Source of the DNA: Bacillus sp. P14.5
GTDB lineage: Bacteria > Bacillota > Bacilli > Bacillales > Bacillaceae_B
Assembly (NCBI RefSeq): GCF_003316765.1
Contig: NZ_NIJF01000028.1
Span: forward strand, 1 to 39,935
DNA length: 39,935 bases
Direction of reading: 5' to 3'
Under the pieces are notes generated by a model that saw only the letters and a list, made by a program, of their open reading frames with translations, made no database searches and had not been told where the DNA came from. Both the position numbers and the translations under genes were made by a program. Of this stretch, positions 25,194-34,417 are shown one piece after another; position 1 is the stretch's first letter, and every line of letters starts with the position of its first letter.

Positions 25194-25265
25194 AAGAACC
25201 TTTCTATTAGAACAGGTTCTTGGTTACTGCAATTTTTGAGACTCAGGATGGATGGCTGAGTCTCT
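25194..25265 (-). terminator. Two hairpins after the amine oxidase gene
   Basis: GAGACTCAG and CTGAGTCTC (25238-25265) form a perfect stem directly at the stop codon, and AAGAACC and GGTTCTT (25194-25222) a second. Neither has a long T-run on the minus strand, so termination is likely but not certain. Confidence 0.55.
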
Positions 25266-26366
25266 TTAATTTTTATATAATGCTATAGCCTCAGTAACCG
25301 CACGCTCGGCCGACCGCAGCGCACCTTCCAGATGCCCTCCGGATTCCTGCGAGGTTTCTGTTCCTGCAAAAAGGATTTTCTTTTCCCAGGGACCGCTGTT
25401 TACTGGCAGTCCATAGGCCGGAAAACTGCTAAGCGGCTGGAGGTCGTCCTCTACCGCCGTTTCGGGGTCGGCGGACCAATCCTTGTATAGGATAGAAATC
25501 GGATTTTCAGCCTGCGGTCCGAATAGGCGGGTCAACTGATTGACGGCCAATTGGAGAACTTTTTCCTTCCCCAGCTGCCCGCGTTGTTGTGCAGACAAGC
25601 TGAAGAAGCCGAAGAGTGCACCATATCCAGTCAGAGGTGAGGCATCATGGATTTCCTGCAAGGGACCCGCCCAGCTCATCACCTGCCCTGAAAGGCCGTC
25701 TTCTCGCCAGAAAGGACTGTCATAGATAGCGAGAACCTTAGCCTGTCCCGCCATCCAGGTCGGCTTGTTTTCCAGGCTTTTTACAAGGTCCTCGGGAAGC
25801 CTTGGCGAGAATCTAATCCTCTGTGCTGCCAACCGGGGAGGCAAAGCTAAAATGACAGCTCCTGCTGATATCTTCTTATGTGTGCCATCACTTTGGTCTG
25901 TTTTAATTACAACCTTTTCTTCTTCCAAAGTGATTGCTGTTACCCGCGTGTTGAGTTCAATCGTGTCTTGGGGAAGAATTTGAGTCAGGGCGTCAATAAG
26001 CGACTGTATCCCTCCGGCAAGCCTGACCGATACTTCCACGGATCCTTCCGGGAGCAGATGCCGCTGAATCGGACCTCCCGGGGACTGTTCGAGAAGAATG
26101 GCGCCCTCCGTATGCTGGTCGATTGTTTTTAACCCAAGCTCGCTGACCAGGCTGGAGATGACTGGCTCATGTTCCGGCCAAAACCAGGTCGGTCCAAGGT
26201 CAAATCGGCCAATCTCCGGTTTGTCCTCGACCTCCCTGCTCAACACTCTTCCTCCCGTTCGCCCGCGGGCCTCCAGAACCTTGCACTCGATCCCTTGCGA
26301 AATAAGGAGGGACGCCGCATGGAGACCGCTCAATCCTGCCCCGATAATGATGACGGGATTCTTCAT
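25266..26366 (-). CDS. FAD-dependent amine oxidase
   Basis: 366 residues. The N-terminal Rossmann motif is IIGAGLSGLHAASLL, followed by GRTGGR, and the C-terminal FAD contact is LFAGTETSQESGGHLEGA. This is the flavin monoamine oxidase pattern; such enzymes oxidise amines to imines with hydrogen peroxide release. It is shorter than typical 450-500-residue monoamine oxidases and has no signal peptide, so it is probably cytosolic. It starts 22 bases after the DegV gene, suggesting one transcript, and TTGGAGTG precedes the ATG. Confidence 0.9.
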   Translation of the reverse strand: MKNPVIIIGAGLSGLHAASLLISQGIECKVLEARGRTGGRVLSREVEDKPEIGRFDLGPTWFWPEHEPVISSLVSELGLKTIDQHTEGAILLEQSPGGPIQRHLLPEGSVEVSVRLAGGIQSLIDALTQILPQDTIELNTRVTAITLEEEKVVIKTDQSDGTHKKISAGAVILALPPRLAAQRIRFSPRLPEDLVKSLENKPTWMAGQAKVLAIYDSPFWREDGLSGQVMSWAGPLQEIHDASPLTGYGALFGFFSLSAQQRGQLGKEKVLQLAVNQLTRLFGPQAENPISILYKDWSADPETAVEDDLQPLSSFPAYGLPVNSGPWEKKILFAGTETSQESGGHLEGALRSAERAVTEAIALYKN

Positions 26367-26388
26367 ATGTTACACTCCAATCTTTGTA

Positions 26389-27243
26389 CTACTTTTCTAA
26401 ACCTGCCACTCCGAAACCGCCGGCACCAGAGTGAGTGGAAATCATCCCGCCTGCCTGGATCCATCTGATATTCTGGAAACCATTTTCACGGGCAGCCTCG
26501 TCCATCCGCTTTTTGATGCTTTCATCGAGTCCGATTGAATAGATGAGATAGAGCTGCTGTTCTCTATCAATGTCGAATTCATTCAAGTAATCTTTGAAGA
26601 GTTTTTCAGCTGCGCCGCTCATCTTTCCGCGGTACTTCTTTGTTGACATAAGCTTGCCGTCCTTCAGTTCTATGCACGGCTTAATTTTTAAAAGAGTCCC
26701 AATCAGAGACGCCATGTTGCTTACACGTCCTCCTGCTCTCAGAAACTCCAGGCTGCCCGGGATGAAAGCCAGCCTTGATTTCGGAACGATTTTCTCGATT
26801 TTCTCAACCAGGCGCTGCGGTTCAATGTCCGGTTCTTTTTCTAGCAGCTCCCCCGCATATACAACAATCGCCGCTAATCCGCCGGTAACATTGAGGGCAT
26901 CTATGAGATAAATATCCTGGAATTCTTCCGCGGCAATCACCGCGTTTTGAAAGGAAGAAGACGCTTTGGAGGTATATCCGACATGAACAATGATGCTGTC
27001 TGGAGAATCTTTTCTAATTTTCGAAAATAGCTCTTCATACTCATGAGCATTCGTTGAGGTCGTGGAAGGTATCTTTTTTGTGCGCCCATAATAGTCATAG
27101 ATCTCCTGGACCGGTAAAGTACCGTCTAAATAATCCTTCCCGTCCATAATGATGTGCATGGGAACTACCTGCACATTGTACTTTTGAGCTAAATCCTCCG
27201 GTAAGTCGGCACCGCTTTCGGTCGTTAAAATAATCCTTCGCAT
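26389..27243 (-). CDS. DegV-family fatty-acid-binding protein
   Basis: 284 residues. STTSTNAHEYEELF near 60 and GYTSKASSSFQNA near 90 hold the Ser and Thr residues that bind the fatty acid carboxylate, and LRAGGRVS is near 168. Family members (FakB in Staphylococcus) present fatty acids to the kinase FakA for acyl-phosphate formation. An unusual C-terminal GAGGFGVAGLEK tail ends the protein. AAGGGGGAA precedes the ATG. Probably co-transcribed with the downstream amine oxidase. Confidence 0.92.
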   Translation of the reverse strand: MRRIILTTESGADLPEDLAQKYNVQVVPMHIIMDGKDYLDGTLPVQEIYDYYGRTKKIPSTTSTNAHEYEELFSKIRKDSPDSIIVHVGYTSKASSSFQNAVIAAEEFQDIYLIDALNVTGGLAAIVVYAGELLEKEPDIEPQRLVEKIEKIVPKSRLAFIPGSLEFLRAGGRVSNMASLIGTLLKIKPCIELKDGKLMSTKKYRGKMSGAAEKLFKDYLNEFDIDREQQLYLIYSIGLDESIKKRMDEAARENGFQNIRWIQAGGMISTHSGAGGFGVAGLEK

Positions 27244-27401
27244 CCTATTTCCCCCTTGGTAATATTGTTCGCACGTTTACTCTCCTGATGTTTGATTTCA
27301 TGCTTTAACTATACATGATGATGCGGGATTTATATTGTTTTTTTGCCGCGCTTTGTACTAATTATTGCTGCGGGCCTTTCTCGATGAGGGGGCAATCAAA
27401 G

Positions 27402-27983
27402 AGTTTTGTGTTTCTATCAACGAAAATCGCGGTACTATCGACGACTTTTATGGTTCTATCAACGAGTTTCGCGCTCCTATCAACGACTTCCCTTTTCGAG
27501 GCACATTTCTAAACAACAAACTTTGGTTTGTCCCCAGCTTTGGCTGGGCTTCTGGCTTTTTCCCCCATGTCATGTGTGTGCATCGATATTTTCACCTATC
27601 AACGAGTTTTAGTGTTTCTATCAACGAAAATTGCGGTTATATCGACGACTTTTATGGTTCTATCAACGAGTTTCGCGCTCCTATCAACGACTTCCCTTTT
27701 CGAGGCACATTTCAAAACAACAAACTTGGTTTGTCCCCAGCCTTGGCTGGGCTTCTGGCTGTTTCCCCCATGTCATGTGTGTGCATGGTGTTTTCTTCTA
27801 TCAACGAGTTTAGTGTCTCTATCAACGATAATTGCGGTGCTATCGACAAGTTTTATGGTTCTATCAACGAGTTTCGCGTTCCTATCAACTACTTTCCCTT
27901 TTCTATCAACGACTTCCCTTTTCGAGGCACATTTCAAAAGAACAAACTCCGGTTTGTCTCCCAGCCGAGGCTGGGCTTCTGGT
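27402..27983. repeat. Family D composite repeat array, copy 1
   Basis: Groups of 21-bp units beginning CTATCAACGA or CTATCGACGA (27414, 27435, 27456, 27477; again from 27596 and from about 27800) alternate with a longer conserved block with GAGGCAC, GTTTGTCCCCAGCC and GGCTGGGCTTCTGG. The composite of about 200-210 bp repeats three times. Because 21 is a multiple of three, several frames stay open, giving repetitive ORFs I do not consider genes. It fills the 840-base gap after the DegV gene. Confidence 0.9.
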
Positions 27984-28021
27984 CAATACTCCCTGACATG
28001 TAAAGAATGTCTAAATTCTAT

Positions 28022-28066
28022 ACAAAAAGAGACCCAATTCCAAAAAGGAATCAGGTCTCTCTGCTT
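28022..28066 (-). terminator. Terminator of the AbgT gene
   Basis: On the minus strand AGAGACCTGATTCC and GGAATTGGGTCTCT pair around a 5-base loop, followed by TTTTT. Confidence 0.88.
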
Positions 28067-28083
28067 TTAATAGCGCCAGCCGA

Positions 28084-29607
28084 TTAATACGTAATCGAAG
28101 ATCCAGGACCGATCGGAAGTCCAGTGAGCATCCAGATGATCAGCAGGATCACCCAGCCGATGGTGAAGGCGATGGAGTATGGGAGCATTGTTGCGATAAG
28201 CGTTCCAATTCCAACCTTCTTGTCATACTTTTGCGCAAAGGCGATAACGATTGCGAAGTATGGCATCAATGGTGAGATGACGTTTGTTGTTGAGTCTGCG
28301 ATTCTGTATACAAGCTGCGTGAATTCCGGTGAGTAGCCTGAGAGCATCATCATCGGGATGAATACCGGTGCCATGATCGCCCATTTCGCGGAAGCACTTC
28401 CGATGAACAGGTTGATGAAGCCGGATACGACGATGAATGTCAGGATCAGCGGAATTCCTTTGAAGCCTGTGGCATCAATGAATTCTGCTCCTTTTACAGC
28501 TAGTACTGTTCCAAGGTTGGATTCACTGAAGTAAGCAACGAACTGTGCCGCCACGAAGGCAAGGACAATGTAGGCACCCATGGTCGCCATTGTTTCAGAG
28601 AGCTGTCTTGCCACGTCTTTGTCATTTTGAATAGATTTTGTGATACGTCCGTACACTAGTCCCGGAATAAAGAACGTGATCAAAATGATAGGAACGAGCG
28701 TATGGAAGAATGGTGCATCAATGATGTTCTCTTCTCCGCCGCGCAAAGGTCCCCAAGACGGGATGACAAGCAGTGCAATGGCAATAACCGTCAGAAGGAA
28801 AGCGGCAAGTGCAGCCCACAACCCTTTTTTCTCTTCCGGTTTCAGATAATCGACTTCCTCTTTTATATCGCCTTTATATTTTCCAAGGCGCGGTTCAACG
28901 ATGAAGTCTGTTACCAATGTACCTAAAATCGTGATCAAGAACACCGATACAATCATGAAGTAGTAGTTCATCGCATAGTTGATGCCGGCAGCGTAATCCG
29001 GGTTAATGATTGCGGCAGCATCCTGGGTCAATCCACCAAGAAGCGGATCAAGTGACGTCAGCAATAGGTTGGCACTGAATCCTCCGGAAACACCGGCGAA
29101 TGCAGCTGCCAGACCAGCAAGCGGATGGCGTCCCAGTCCTGCGAACAAGACCGCACCAAGCGGCGTTAATACGACATAACCAGCATCGGCAGCCATACTT
29201 GACATAACTCCGCCGAATACCAGAGCAGCTGTCATCAGCACACGCGGCACAGAGGTAACCAGTCCGCGAAGTGCGGCGCTGATCAATCCTGAGCGCTCCG
29301 CAATCCCGATACCAAGCATTGTCACCAGGACAGTACCAAGCGGCGCAAAGCTCGTGAAGTTTGTTACAGCACTCTCAAAGAGATACAGAATCCCTTCGGA
29401 GCTCAGCAGGTTCTTGACTGCAATCATTTCTCCCTCATTCAGCGGATCTTCTACCTTGAGACCCATCGAAGAAAAGACAGCAGACAATACAACTACTAAT
29501 AAAGAAAAGATAAAGAACAAAGTGACCGGGTCGGGAAGTTTATTTCCGACACGCTCGATGATATTTAACATACGCATGATGAGACCATTATTCTTCTTTT
29601 GTTCCAT
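28084..29607 (-). CDS. AbgT-family transporter
   Basis: 507 residues with about 12-13 hydrophobic helices and the family's re-entrant hairpins. The N-terminus reads ERVGNKLPDPVTLFFIFSLL, and the GGFSANLLLTSLDPLLGG segment near 195 and FINLFIGSASAKWAIMAPVF near 410 are the conserved substrate/ion-site regions. AbgT in E. coli takes up p-aminobenzoyl-glutamate; other members export sulfonamides. The ATG at 29607 follows AAGGAGG by 8 bases; the 15 codons upstream lack a site. Family D arrays lie on both sides. Confidence 0.92.
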   Translation of the reverse strand: MEQKKNNGLIMRMLNIIERVGNKLPDPVTLFFIFSLLVVVLSAVFSSMGLKVEDPLNEGEMIAVKNLLSSEGILYLFESAVTNFTSFAPLGTVLVTMLGIGIAERSGLISAALRGLVTSVPRVLMTAALVFGGVMSSMAADAGYVVLTPLGAVLFAGLGRHPLAGLAAAFAGVSGGFSANLLLTSLDPLLGGLTQDAAAIINPDYAAGINYAMNYYFMIVSVFLITILGTLVTDFIVEPRLGKYKGDIKEEVDYLKPEEKKGLWAALAAFLLTVIAIALLVIPSWGPLRGGEENIIDAPFFHTLVPIILITFFIPGLVYGRITKSIQNDKDVARQLSETMATMGAYIVLAFVAAQFVAYFSESNLGTVLAVKGAEFIDATGFKGIPLILTFIVVSGFINLFIGSASAKWAIMAPVFIPMMMLSGYSPEFTQLVYRIADSTTNVISPLMPYFAIVIAFAQKYDKKVGIGTLIATMLPYSIAFTIGWVILLIIWMLTGLPIGPGSSITY

Positions 29608-29794
29608 CTTTTTCTTCCTCCTTTTTTCTTTTATTATTAAAAATTCTAACAATTACTAAAAAACAATACCCACATTATAGTCAAGAGAAGCCAAGAAAGA
29701 AATACTTCTGAAAGTATTCATAATAGGAGAATTTTTCTGATAGGCATCTTATGGAATTAAGGGTTACTATTTTCCTAGGGGCTAAAATGACTAA

Positions 29795-30292
29795 CTTTAG
29801 TTTGTCCCCCAGCCCCGGCTGGGATTCTGGCTGTTTCCCGCGTTAATTATGAGGTGCAGATACTTCGAGGTTTTTTCTATCAACCGGTTTTGCGATTCTA
29901 TCAACCACTTTCGTATTTCTATCAGCCACTTTTGCCATCTAACCAGTTTGCCGCTTCTATCAGCCACTTTACCCATTTTATCAACCACTCCCCTTTTCGA
30001 GGCACCATACAAAAAGACTAACCTCAGTTTGTCCCCCAGCCCCGGCTGGGATTCTGGCTGTTTCCATCTTTGAATACAGCGGCTGCGGGATTCCTGGCAC
30101 TGATCTCTATCGACGAAATTTACGAGTCTATCGACGACTTTTATACTTCTATCAACGAGTTTGCTGCTTCTATCAACGATTTTCCATCTTCTATCGACGA
30201 ACTCCCCTTCTCGAGGCACCATACAAAAAGACTAACCTCAGTTTGTCCCCCAGCCGCAGCTGGGATTCTGGCTGTTTCCTGCCTTAAATGTA
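29795..30292. repeat. Family D composite repeat array, copy 2
   Basis: The same composite as copy 1, in the same orientation: units beginning CTATCAACC or CTATCAGCC from about 29876, CTATCGACGA and CTATCAACGA from about 30105, about 21 bp apart, each block ending GAGGCACCATAC and then GTTTGTCCCCCAGCC and GGCTGGGATTCTGG. The 795-base gap 29608-30402 holds this array, a terminator and an R2 copy. Confidence 0.9.
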
Positions 30293-30303
30293 ACGCTTGC
30301 TGC

Positions 30304-30345
30304 ATAAAAAAGACCCGGTCCCAAAATGGAACCAGGTCTTCTGCT
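30304..30345 (-). terminator. Terminator of the heptad-protein operon
   Basis: On the minus strand AGACCTGGTTCC and GGGACCGGGTCT pair around a short loop and are followed by TTTTTT. Confidence 0.85.
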
Positions 30346-30370
30346 ATTTTATCTGTACAACAGGGCGAAC

Positions 30371-30400
30371 CGGGACAAGGAACCTGTCCCTCCGTCCCGC
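30371..30400. repeat. Dispersed repeat R2, copy 1
   Basis: GGGACAAGGAACCTGTCCC with a CCGTCCCGC tail, directly after the stop codon at 30403. An inverted copy is at 35011-35039. Confidence 0.75.
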
Positions 30401-30402
30401 TC

Positions 30403-32208
30403 TTATTTAAACAAATCCAAGAACAGCTCCCAGAACCCCTTCTCTTTCTCAGGTTCTGCTTTTTTCTCTTTCTGTTCTTCTTTTTCAATGCTTTCCGTCT
30501 TGATGACAAACTGCACGGAAGATACTTTTTCATTTTCGGAAGAGACGAAGGATATCGGTTCGAAGTCTGATTTGTCATATTCGGATATCATTTTATCGAT
30601 TTCCTCCTGCATTTGGGCCGGCAGGTCTTTTGTTTCTTTGTATAGCTGGGCAGTGCCGTCATGAAGTTCGCCTACCCCATTCTCCAGTTCACTTGTACCG
30701 CCTGTCAGCTCGCTGATGCCGGAATGAAGCTCGCTGTAAGAAGCCGTGAGCTGACTTACTCCATCTGTGTAGCTTACTAAGCCCGAGTGAAACTCCTTGT
30801 AATTGGCCGAAAGTGAAGCAATGCCTTTTTGCAGCTCAGCCAAGCCGCTCATGTCTGTTTCGTTGAGAGAAGCCGAGATACTATCAGCTGTCGATGTCAG
30901 CTGTCCGCTGATTGTACTCACCGAACCGCTGAGCCTTTTCAGTGTAGGTTCAACGGCTGCAAAAGCTTCCTGTACCTCAGCGTATGTTGCTTTTACTTTT
31001 TGCGAAGCTGCATAAGAGGCTGCCAACTGGTCTACCACCGCTGGATCAGCGCCGCTTTCATAAAGCGCCGCGATTTGATCCTCTGATACCTGCCCTGCTG
31101 GAATCTCATTAATTGCGCCATCCAAAGCAGCATAAGCTCCCGCATAATTTTCCTGCAGAGTATTCAAGCCGCCAGCAACCTCCGTCAGGCCGCCCGCTAA
31201 CTGGGTCAGACCCGCAGGCAGTTCGCTCAGACTCGAAAGGTCCATGTCGGCAGTCTGTCCGGAGAGCGATTGATTGATGCCCCCAAGCGCATCCCTTATC
31301 GAAGCCGACCCATTAACAAGGCCCGCGGAAGAGCCGTTTAAGTCGCCCATCCCATTTTTAAATTGTGCCGAACCATCCTGCAGGCTCGCTGTGCCATTGT
31401 TCAGCTCAGCTGCCCCTGTTTCCAGTTCTCCGACACCATCATTCAATTCCTTGATGGCGCTGGACAGCTCTGACATGTCTTCTGTCATGTTTCCAGTCTC
31501 TGATGCATCAATCGGGAGCGTGGATGGAACCGCCGCAATTTCCACTCCGGTAAATTCGAAGTCTTCTACATTTGCCTCCACGCTGAGGGTTTCCTCTTCG
31601 CCGGGCATGACCGTAAAGGTGATTTGCTTATTCTTCCCGGCATTGGCCACCATTCCGTCAGGTGCTTCAATGTCCCGGTAGGTGTTGGGAAGCGCCAGGG
31701 ACACCTGCAGAAGATAGTTTTCATAGAAAGCCGCGTCTCCCTCTTCGTTCTCTGAAATATCCACCGAGATTTCAAGGTGTCCGCTATTCCCTGCCAACTC
31801 CTCGGGCTGCACTTCTTTTCCATCAAGCAGATAGTTAACATTCACATTCCAAGGAAGTTCTGTTTCCTTATCCATGTTTCCTTGATAATAAAACTTTCCT
31901 TCCGGGGCTTCCACTTCAATCTTCTGCCCCTCCTGATTGATTTCCGCTAAATCAGTGAGGTTTTTGACGCTGCTGTACTTCCCGTAATCAAGGATTTCCC
32001 CAGCTTTTTCAACCTCCAGCGTGTTTACGACATAGATATTATCGGGGTTTCCGCTTGCGTTCAACGTGGCATAGATCACTTCATCTTTTGAAGTGACATT
32101 GCCTTCCGTCGCCGCCAGAGCAGGCTCGCTAAGAAATGAAGGCAAGAAGACCATTGCAGCGAGAGCCGTGTAACGTACTTGTTTTTTCTCATCATCATTT
32201 CTCCTCAT
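30403..32208 (-). CDS. X-X-X-L-X-X-G heptad-repeat secreted protein, partner of the MMPL exporter
   Basis: About 600 residues. A signal-peptide-like segment (ALAAMVFLPSFLSEPALA) is followed by a beta-rich domain (about 35-230), a long run of seven-residue repeats with L at position 4 and G at position 7 (about 245-545, for example LNDGVGELETGAAELNNG), and a basic, acidic-mixed tail. Such proteins accompany RND/MMPL exporters. The reading frame's own ATG 32208 has no ribosome site, whereas GAGGAG followed by three ATGs nearby is out of frame by one base: one more A in the A6 run after GATGATGAG would give MMRKKQVRYTALAAMVF, a normal signal peptide. The true start is therefore in doubt. Confidence 0.82.
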   Translation of the reverse strand: MRRNDDEKKQVRYTALAAMVFLPSFLSEPALAATEGNVTSKDEVIYATLNASGNPDNIYVVNTLEVEKAGEILDYGKYSSVKNLTDLAEINQEGQKIEVEAPEGKFYYQGNMDKETELPWNVNVNYLLDGKEVQPEELAGNSGHLEISVDISENEEGDAAFYENYLLQVSLALPNTYRDIEAPDGMVANAGKNKQITFTVMPGEEETLSVEANVEDFEFTGVEIAAVPSTLPIDASETGNMTEDMSELSSAIKELNDGVGELETGAAELNNGTASLQDGSAQFKNGMGDLNGSSAGLVNGSASIRDALGGINQSLSGQTADMDLSSLSELPAGLTQLAGGLTEVAGGLNTLQENYAGAYAALDGAINEIPAGQVSEDQIAALYESGADPAVVDQLAASYAASQKVKATYAEVQEAFAAVEPTLKRLSGSVSTISGQLTSTADSISASLNETDMSGLAELQKGIASLSANYKEFHSGLVSYTDGVSQLTASYSELHSGISELTGGTSELENGVGELHDGTAQLYKETKDLPAQMQEEIDKMISEYDKSDFEPISFVSSENEKVSSVQFVIKTESIEKEEQKEKKAEPEKEKGFWELFLDLFK

Positions 32209-34207
32209 AATAGTTTGATTTATAGGTTGTTTTCTTAATAGCTTTATCGAAAACGACGAGCATGGCCGGCAAGGCGAACAGAACCATGATGAAGGCCAGC
32301 AGCGCCCCTCTTCCCATCAACAGGCCGATCGATCCGACTATCGGGTTGGTGGATGTGATCCACAGGATAAACCCGACACTGGATAAAATCGCTGCTGAAA
32401 TTGAAATCGAGAACGTCTTTTCATCCAGGGTCTTCACAATCGCTTCCCTCGCCGACATCTTTTTCCGGTTATGATTATATTCTTCTGTGAACAGAATCGC
32501 GTAATCCACCGTCGCGGCCAGCTGGACCGTACTGACGATCAAGTATCCAACAAACACCAGTGAGGTATTTGTAAAATAAGGGATCGATAAGTTGATCCAG
32601 ACCGCTGTCTGAATCGTGATCAGCAGCACAATCGGAATTGAAATCGATTTGAAGCTGAACAGCAGGACAAGCGCGATCGTCACAACGGTCAATACATTGA
32701 CGACAACATTGTCTTTATTGACTGTATTTTTAATATCATAGAGAGTCACACTTTCGCCCAAAGCGAGCGCGTCATCTCCGTAATAGTTCTGTGCTGCCTC
32801 TTCTACATTTTCAACGATGCTAAAAGGAATGTCGCCTTCTGTTCCCTGATTCGTATTGATGATGATCCGGCTGTAATTTTCAGAATAAAATTCCTTCGTA
32901 ATTGATTCATCGAGATATTCAGGTGGAATTTCTGCACCAACCTGATTTGCATAGGCCATGACACCTGTGACGTATTCCATTTCTTCGATGTCGTCCACTA
33001 GCTCCGTCTCTTTCACCGCATCCCCTCTAGGGACGAGGAGCACGATTGAGGTCGTTTCACCAAAAGCTTCATTGACGAGTACCGCGTCACCTCCGACACG
33101 TGTATCTTCAGGCTGCGTGCCAGTTCCATAAATAAACGACGTGTTCGTCTGTGCCAGGAAGGCGGGAACAATGATCGCCGCGATCAGGATCAAGCTTGGA
33201 AACTTCAGCTTCATCACTTTATTGCCAATCCCCTTGAAGCTCGGCACAAAGTTCTTATGCTTGGTTTTATCCATCCATTTGTAAAAAACGAGCGTCAATG
33301 CAGGCAGGAATACCATGACACTGATGAAGCTCAGGACGATCCCTTTTACCAGATTCAATCCAAGATCGGACCCGATTTCAAACTTCATGAATGTCAGTGC
33401 CATGAATCCAAAGAAAGTCGTCGCCGCACTGGCCATGATTGCCGGGAAGGACTTCTTCATTGCCAGCTCCATTGCTTCTTCCGGACTGTTCGTGGTTTTC
33501 CGGTAATCTGAAAAACTATGAAGCAGGAACACGGCGTAATCCAGCGAAACAGCCAGTTGCAAAATAGGCGCAACCGACTGGGTCACAAACGAAACTTCTC
33601 CCATAAAAATGTTCGTTCCTAAGTTGATCAGGACTGAAACGCCGATCGCCGTCAGGAAGAACAGCGGCTCCACCCATGAGGTTGTTGAGACGACCAGGAT
33701 CAAGATGATGATCGGAACCAGAAGCATTGCCGCATACATCGATTCCTGCCCCGCCATTGTCTGCGAACTTGCCGTATTGATGGCTTCTCCGGCAATCGCG
33801 CCTTCTTCGCCGATCAGTTCATAAACCGCATTGGTGGCTTTTACTTCATCCCCGCTTCCGACACTGATCTGAAAGAGGGCATTGCCGTCTTTATAGTAAT
33901 TCTCTACTGTTTCTTCATCGGCAATTTCAAGCGGCATTTTTAAATCGACCATATCGTCGAGCCACATCACACTTGAAATCCCGTCAATGGTCTCTAATTC
34001 TTTTTTATAATCCAGGGCTTCCTGAATGGTGACATCGGTGACCATGACCCGGGTATCCGGCACGTCACCAGTGAATTCCTCTTCCATGATTTCCATCGCC
34101 TGTGTCGACTGGGCGTCTTCCGGTAAGTAATCAACCATATTGTAATTGACAGATACAAAAAACTGCGCGGCTGTTGAGAGCACCGTAACAAGGACGAAAG
34201 CAGCCAA
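32195..34207 (-). CDS. MMPL/RND-family membrane exporter
   Basis: At least 670 residues with two blocks of TM helices (about 160-330 and 505-655), each with a large extracellular loop before it. Pattern and size match the MMPL half of RND exporters in Firmicutes; DYAVFLLHSFSDYRK and DYAILFTEEYNHNRKK are the conserved DY motifs of the two halves. The listed TTG start lacks a good ribosome site. Upstream, in frame, the sequence encodes IINIASWIIKHKKAV, the usual N-terminus, preceded by GAGAGG and an ATG that is one base out of frame (A5 run). The true start could be ATT 34249, ATG 34259 after an indel, or TTG. Its 3' end overlaps the heptad gene. The TetR gene is divergent. Confidence 0.85.
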   Translation of the reverse strand: MAAFVLVTVLSTAAQFFVSVNYNMVDYLPEDAQSTQAMEIMEEEFTGDVPDTRVMVTDVTIQEALDYKKELETIDGISSVMWLDDMVDLKMPLEIADEETVENYYKDGNALFQISVGSGDEVKATNAVYELIGEEGAIAGEAINTASSQTMAGQESMYAAMLLVPIIILILVVSTTSWVEPLFFLTAIGVSVLINLGTNIFMGEVSFVTQSVAPILQLAVSLDYAVFLLHSFSDYRKTTNSPEEAMELAMKKSFPAIMASAATTFFGFMALTFMKFEIGSDLGLNLVKGIVLSFISVMVFLPALTLVFYKWMDKTKHKNFVPSFKGIGNKVMKLKFPSLILIAAIIVPAFLAQTNTSFIYGTGTQPEDTRVGGDAVLVNEAFGETTSIVLLVPRGDAVKETELVDDIEEMEYVTGVMAYANQVGAEIPPEYLDESITKEFYSENYSRIIINTNQGTEGDIPFSIVENVEEAAQNYYGDDALALGESVTLYDIKNTVNKDNVVVNVLTVVTIALVLLFSFKSISIPIVLLITIQTAVWINLSIPYFTNTSLVFVGYLIVSTVQLAATVDYAILFTEEYNHNRKKMSAREAIVKTLDEKTFSISISAAILSSVGFILWITSTNPIVGSIGLLMGRGALLAFIMVLFALPAMLVVFDKAIKKTTYKSNYYEEK

Positions 34208-34308
34208 AACAGCTTTTTTATGTTTGATGATCCATGATGCTATATTAATGATTTTTCATCCTCTCTTGTCACTTTCCGATTTACACTCTATCATTATATT
34301 AAACACCG

Positions 34309-34375
34309 TGTTGGATATTCAACAAACAGTTGCATATATTATGTACATTCCACAACATATTTTTAAATTATGTTG
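34309..34375. promoter_or_regulatory. Candidate TetR operators
   Basis: TGTTG..CAACA at 34309-34324 (6-base spacer) and CAACATA..TATGTTG at 34353-34375 (9-base spacer) are two inverted repeats built from the same CAACA word, lying between the divergent MMPL and TetR genes. Such pairs are typical of TetR auto-regulated exporter loci. Confidence 0.6.
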
Positions 34376-34417
34376 GTTAACTTTGTGATTATATTGTGAA
34401 AGAAAGGATTACGGATT

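Noticed and set aside
27365..28070. Repetitive proteins of 180-212 residues
   Set aside because: They arise from 21-bp repeats that stay open in several frames, have no ribosome sites, and span conserved non-coding dyads.
29797..30222. 141-residue VDRS-repeat protein on the minus strand
   Set aside because: Same cause as above; it is the reverse strand of the family D array.
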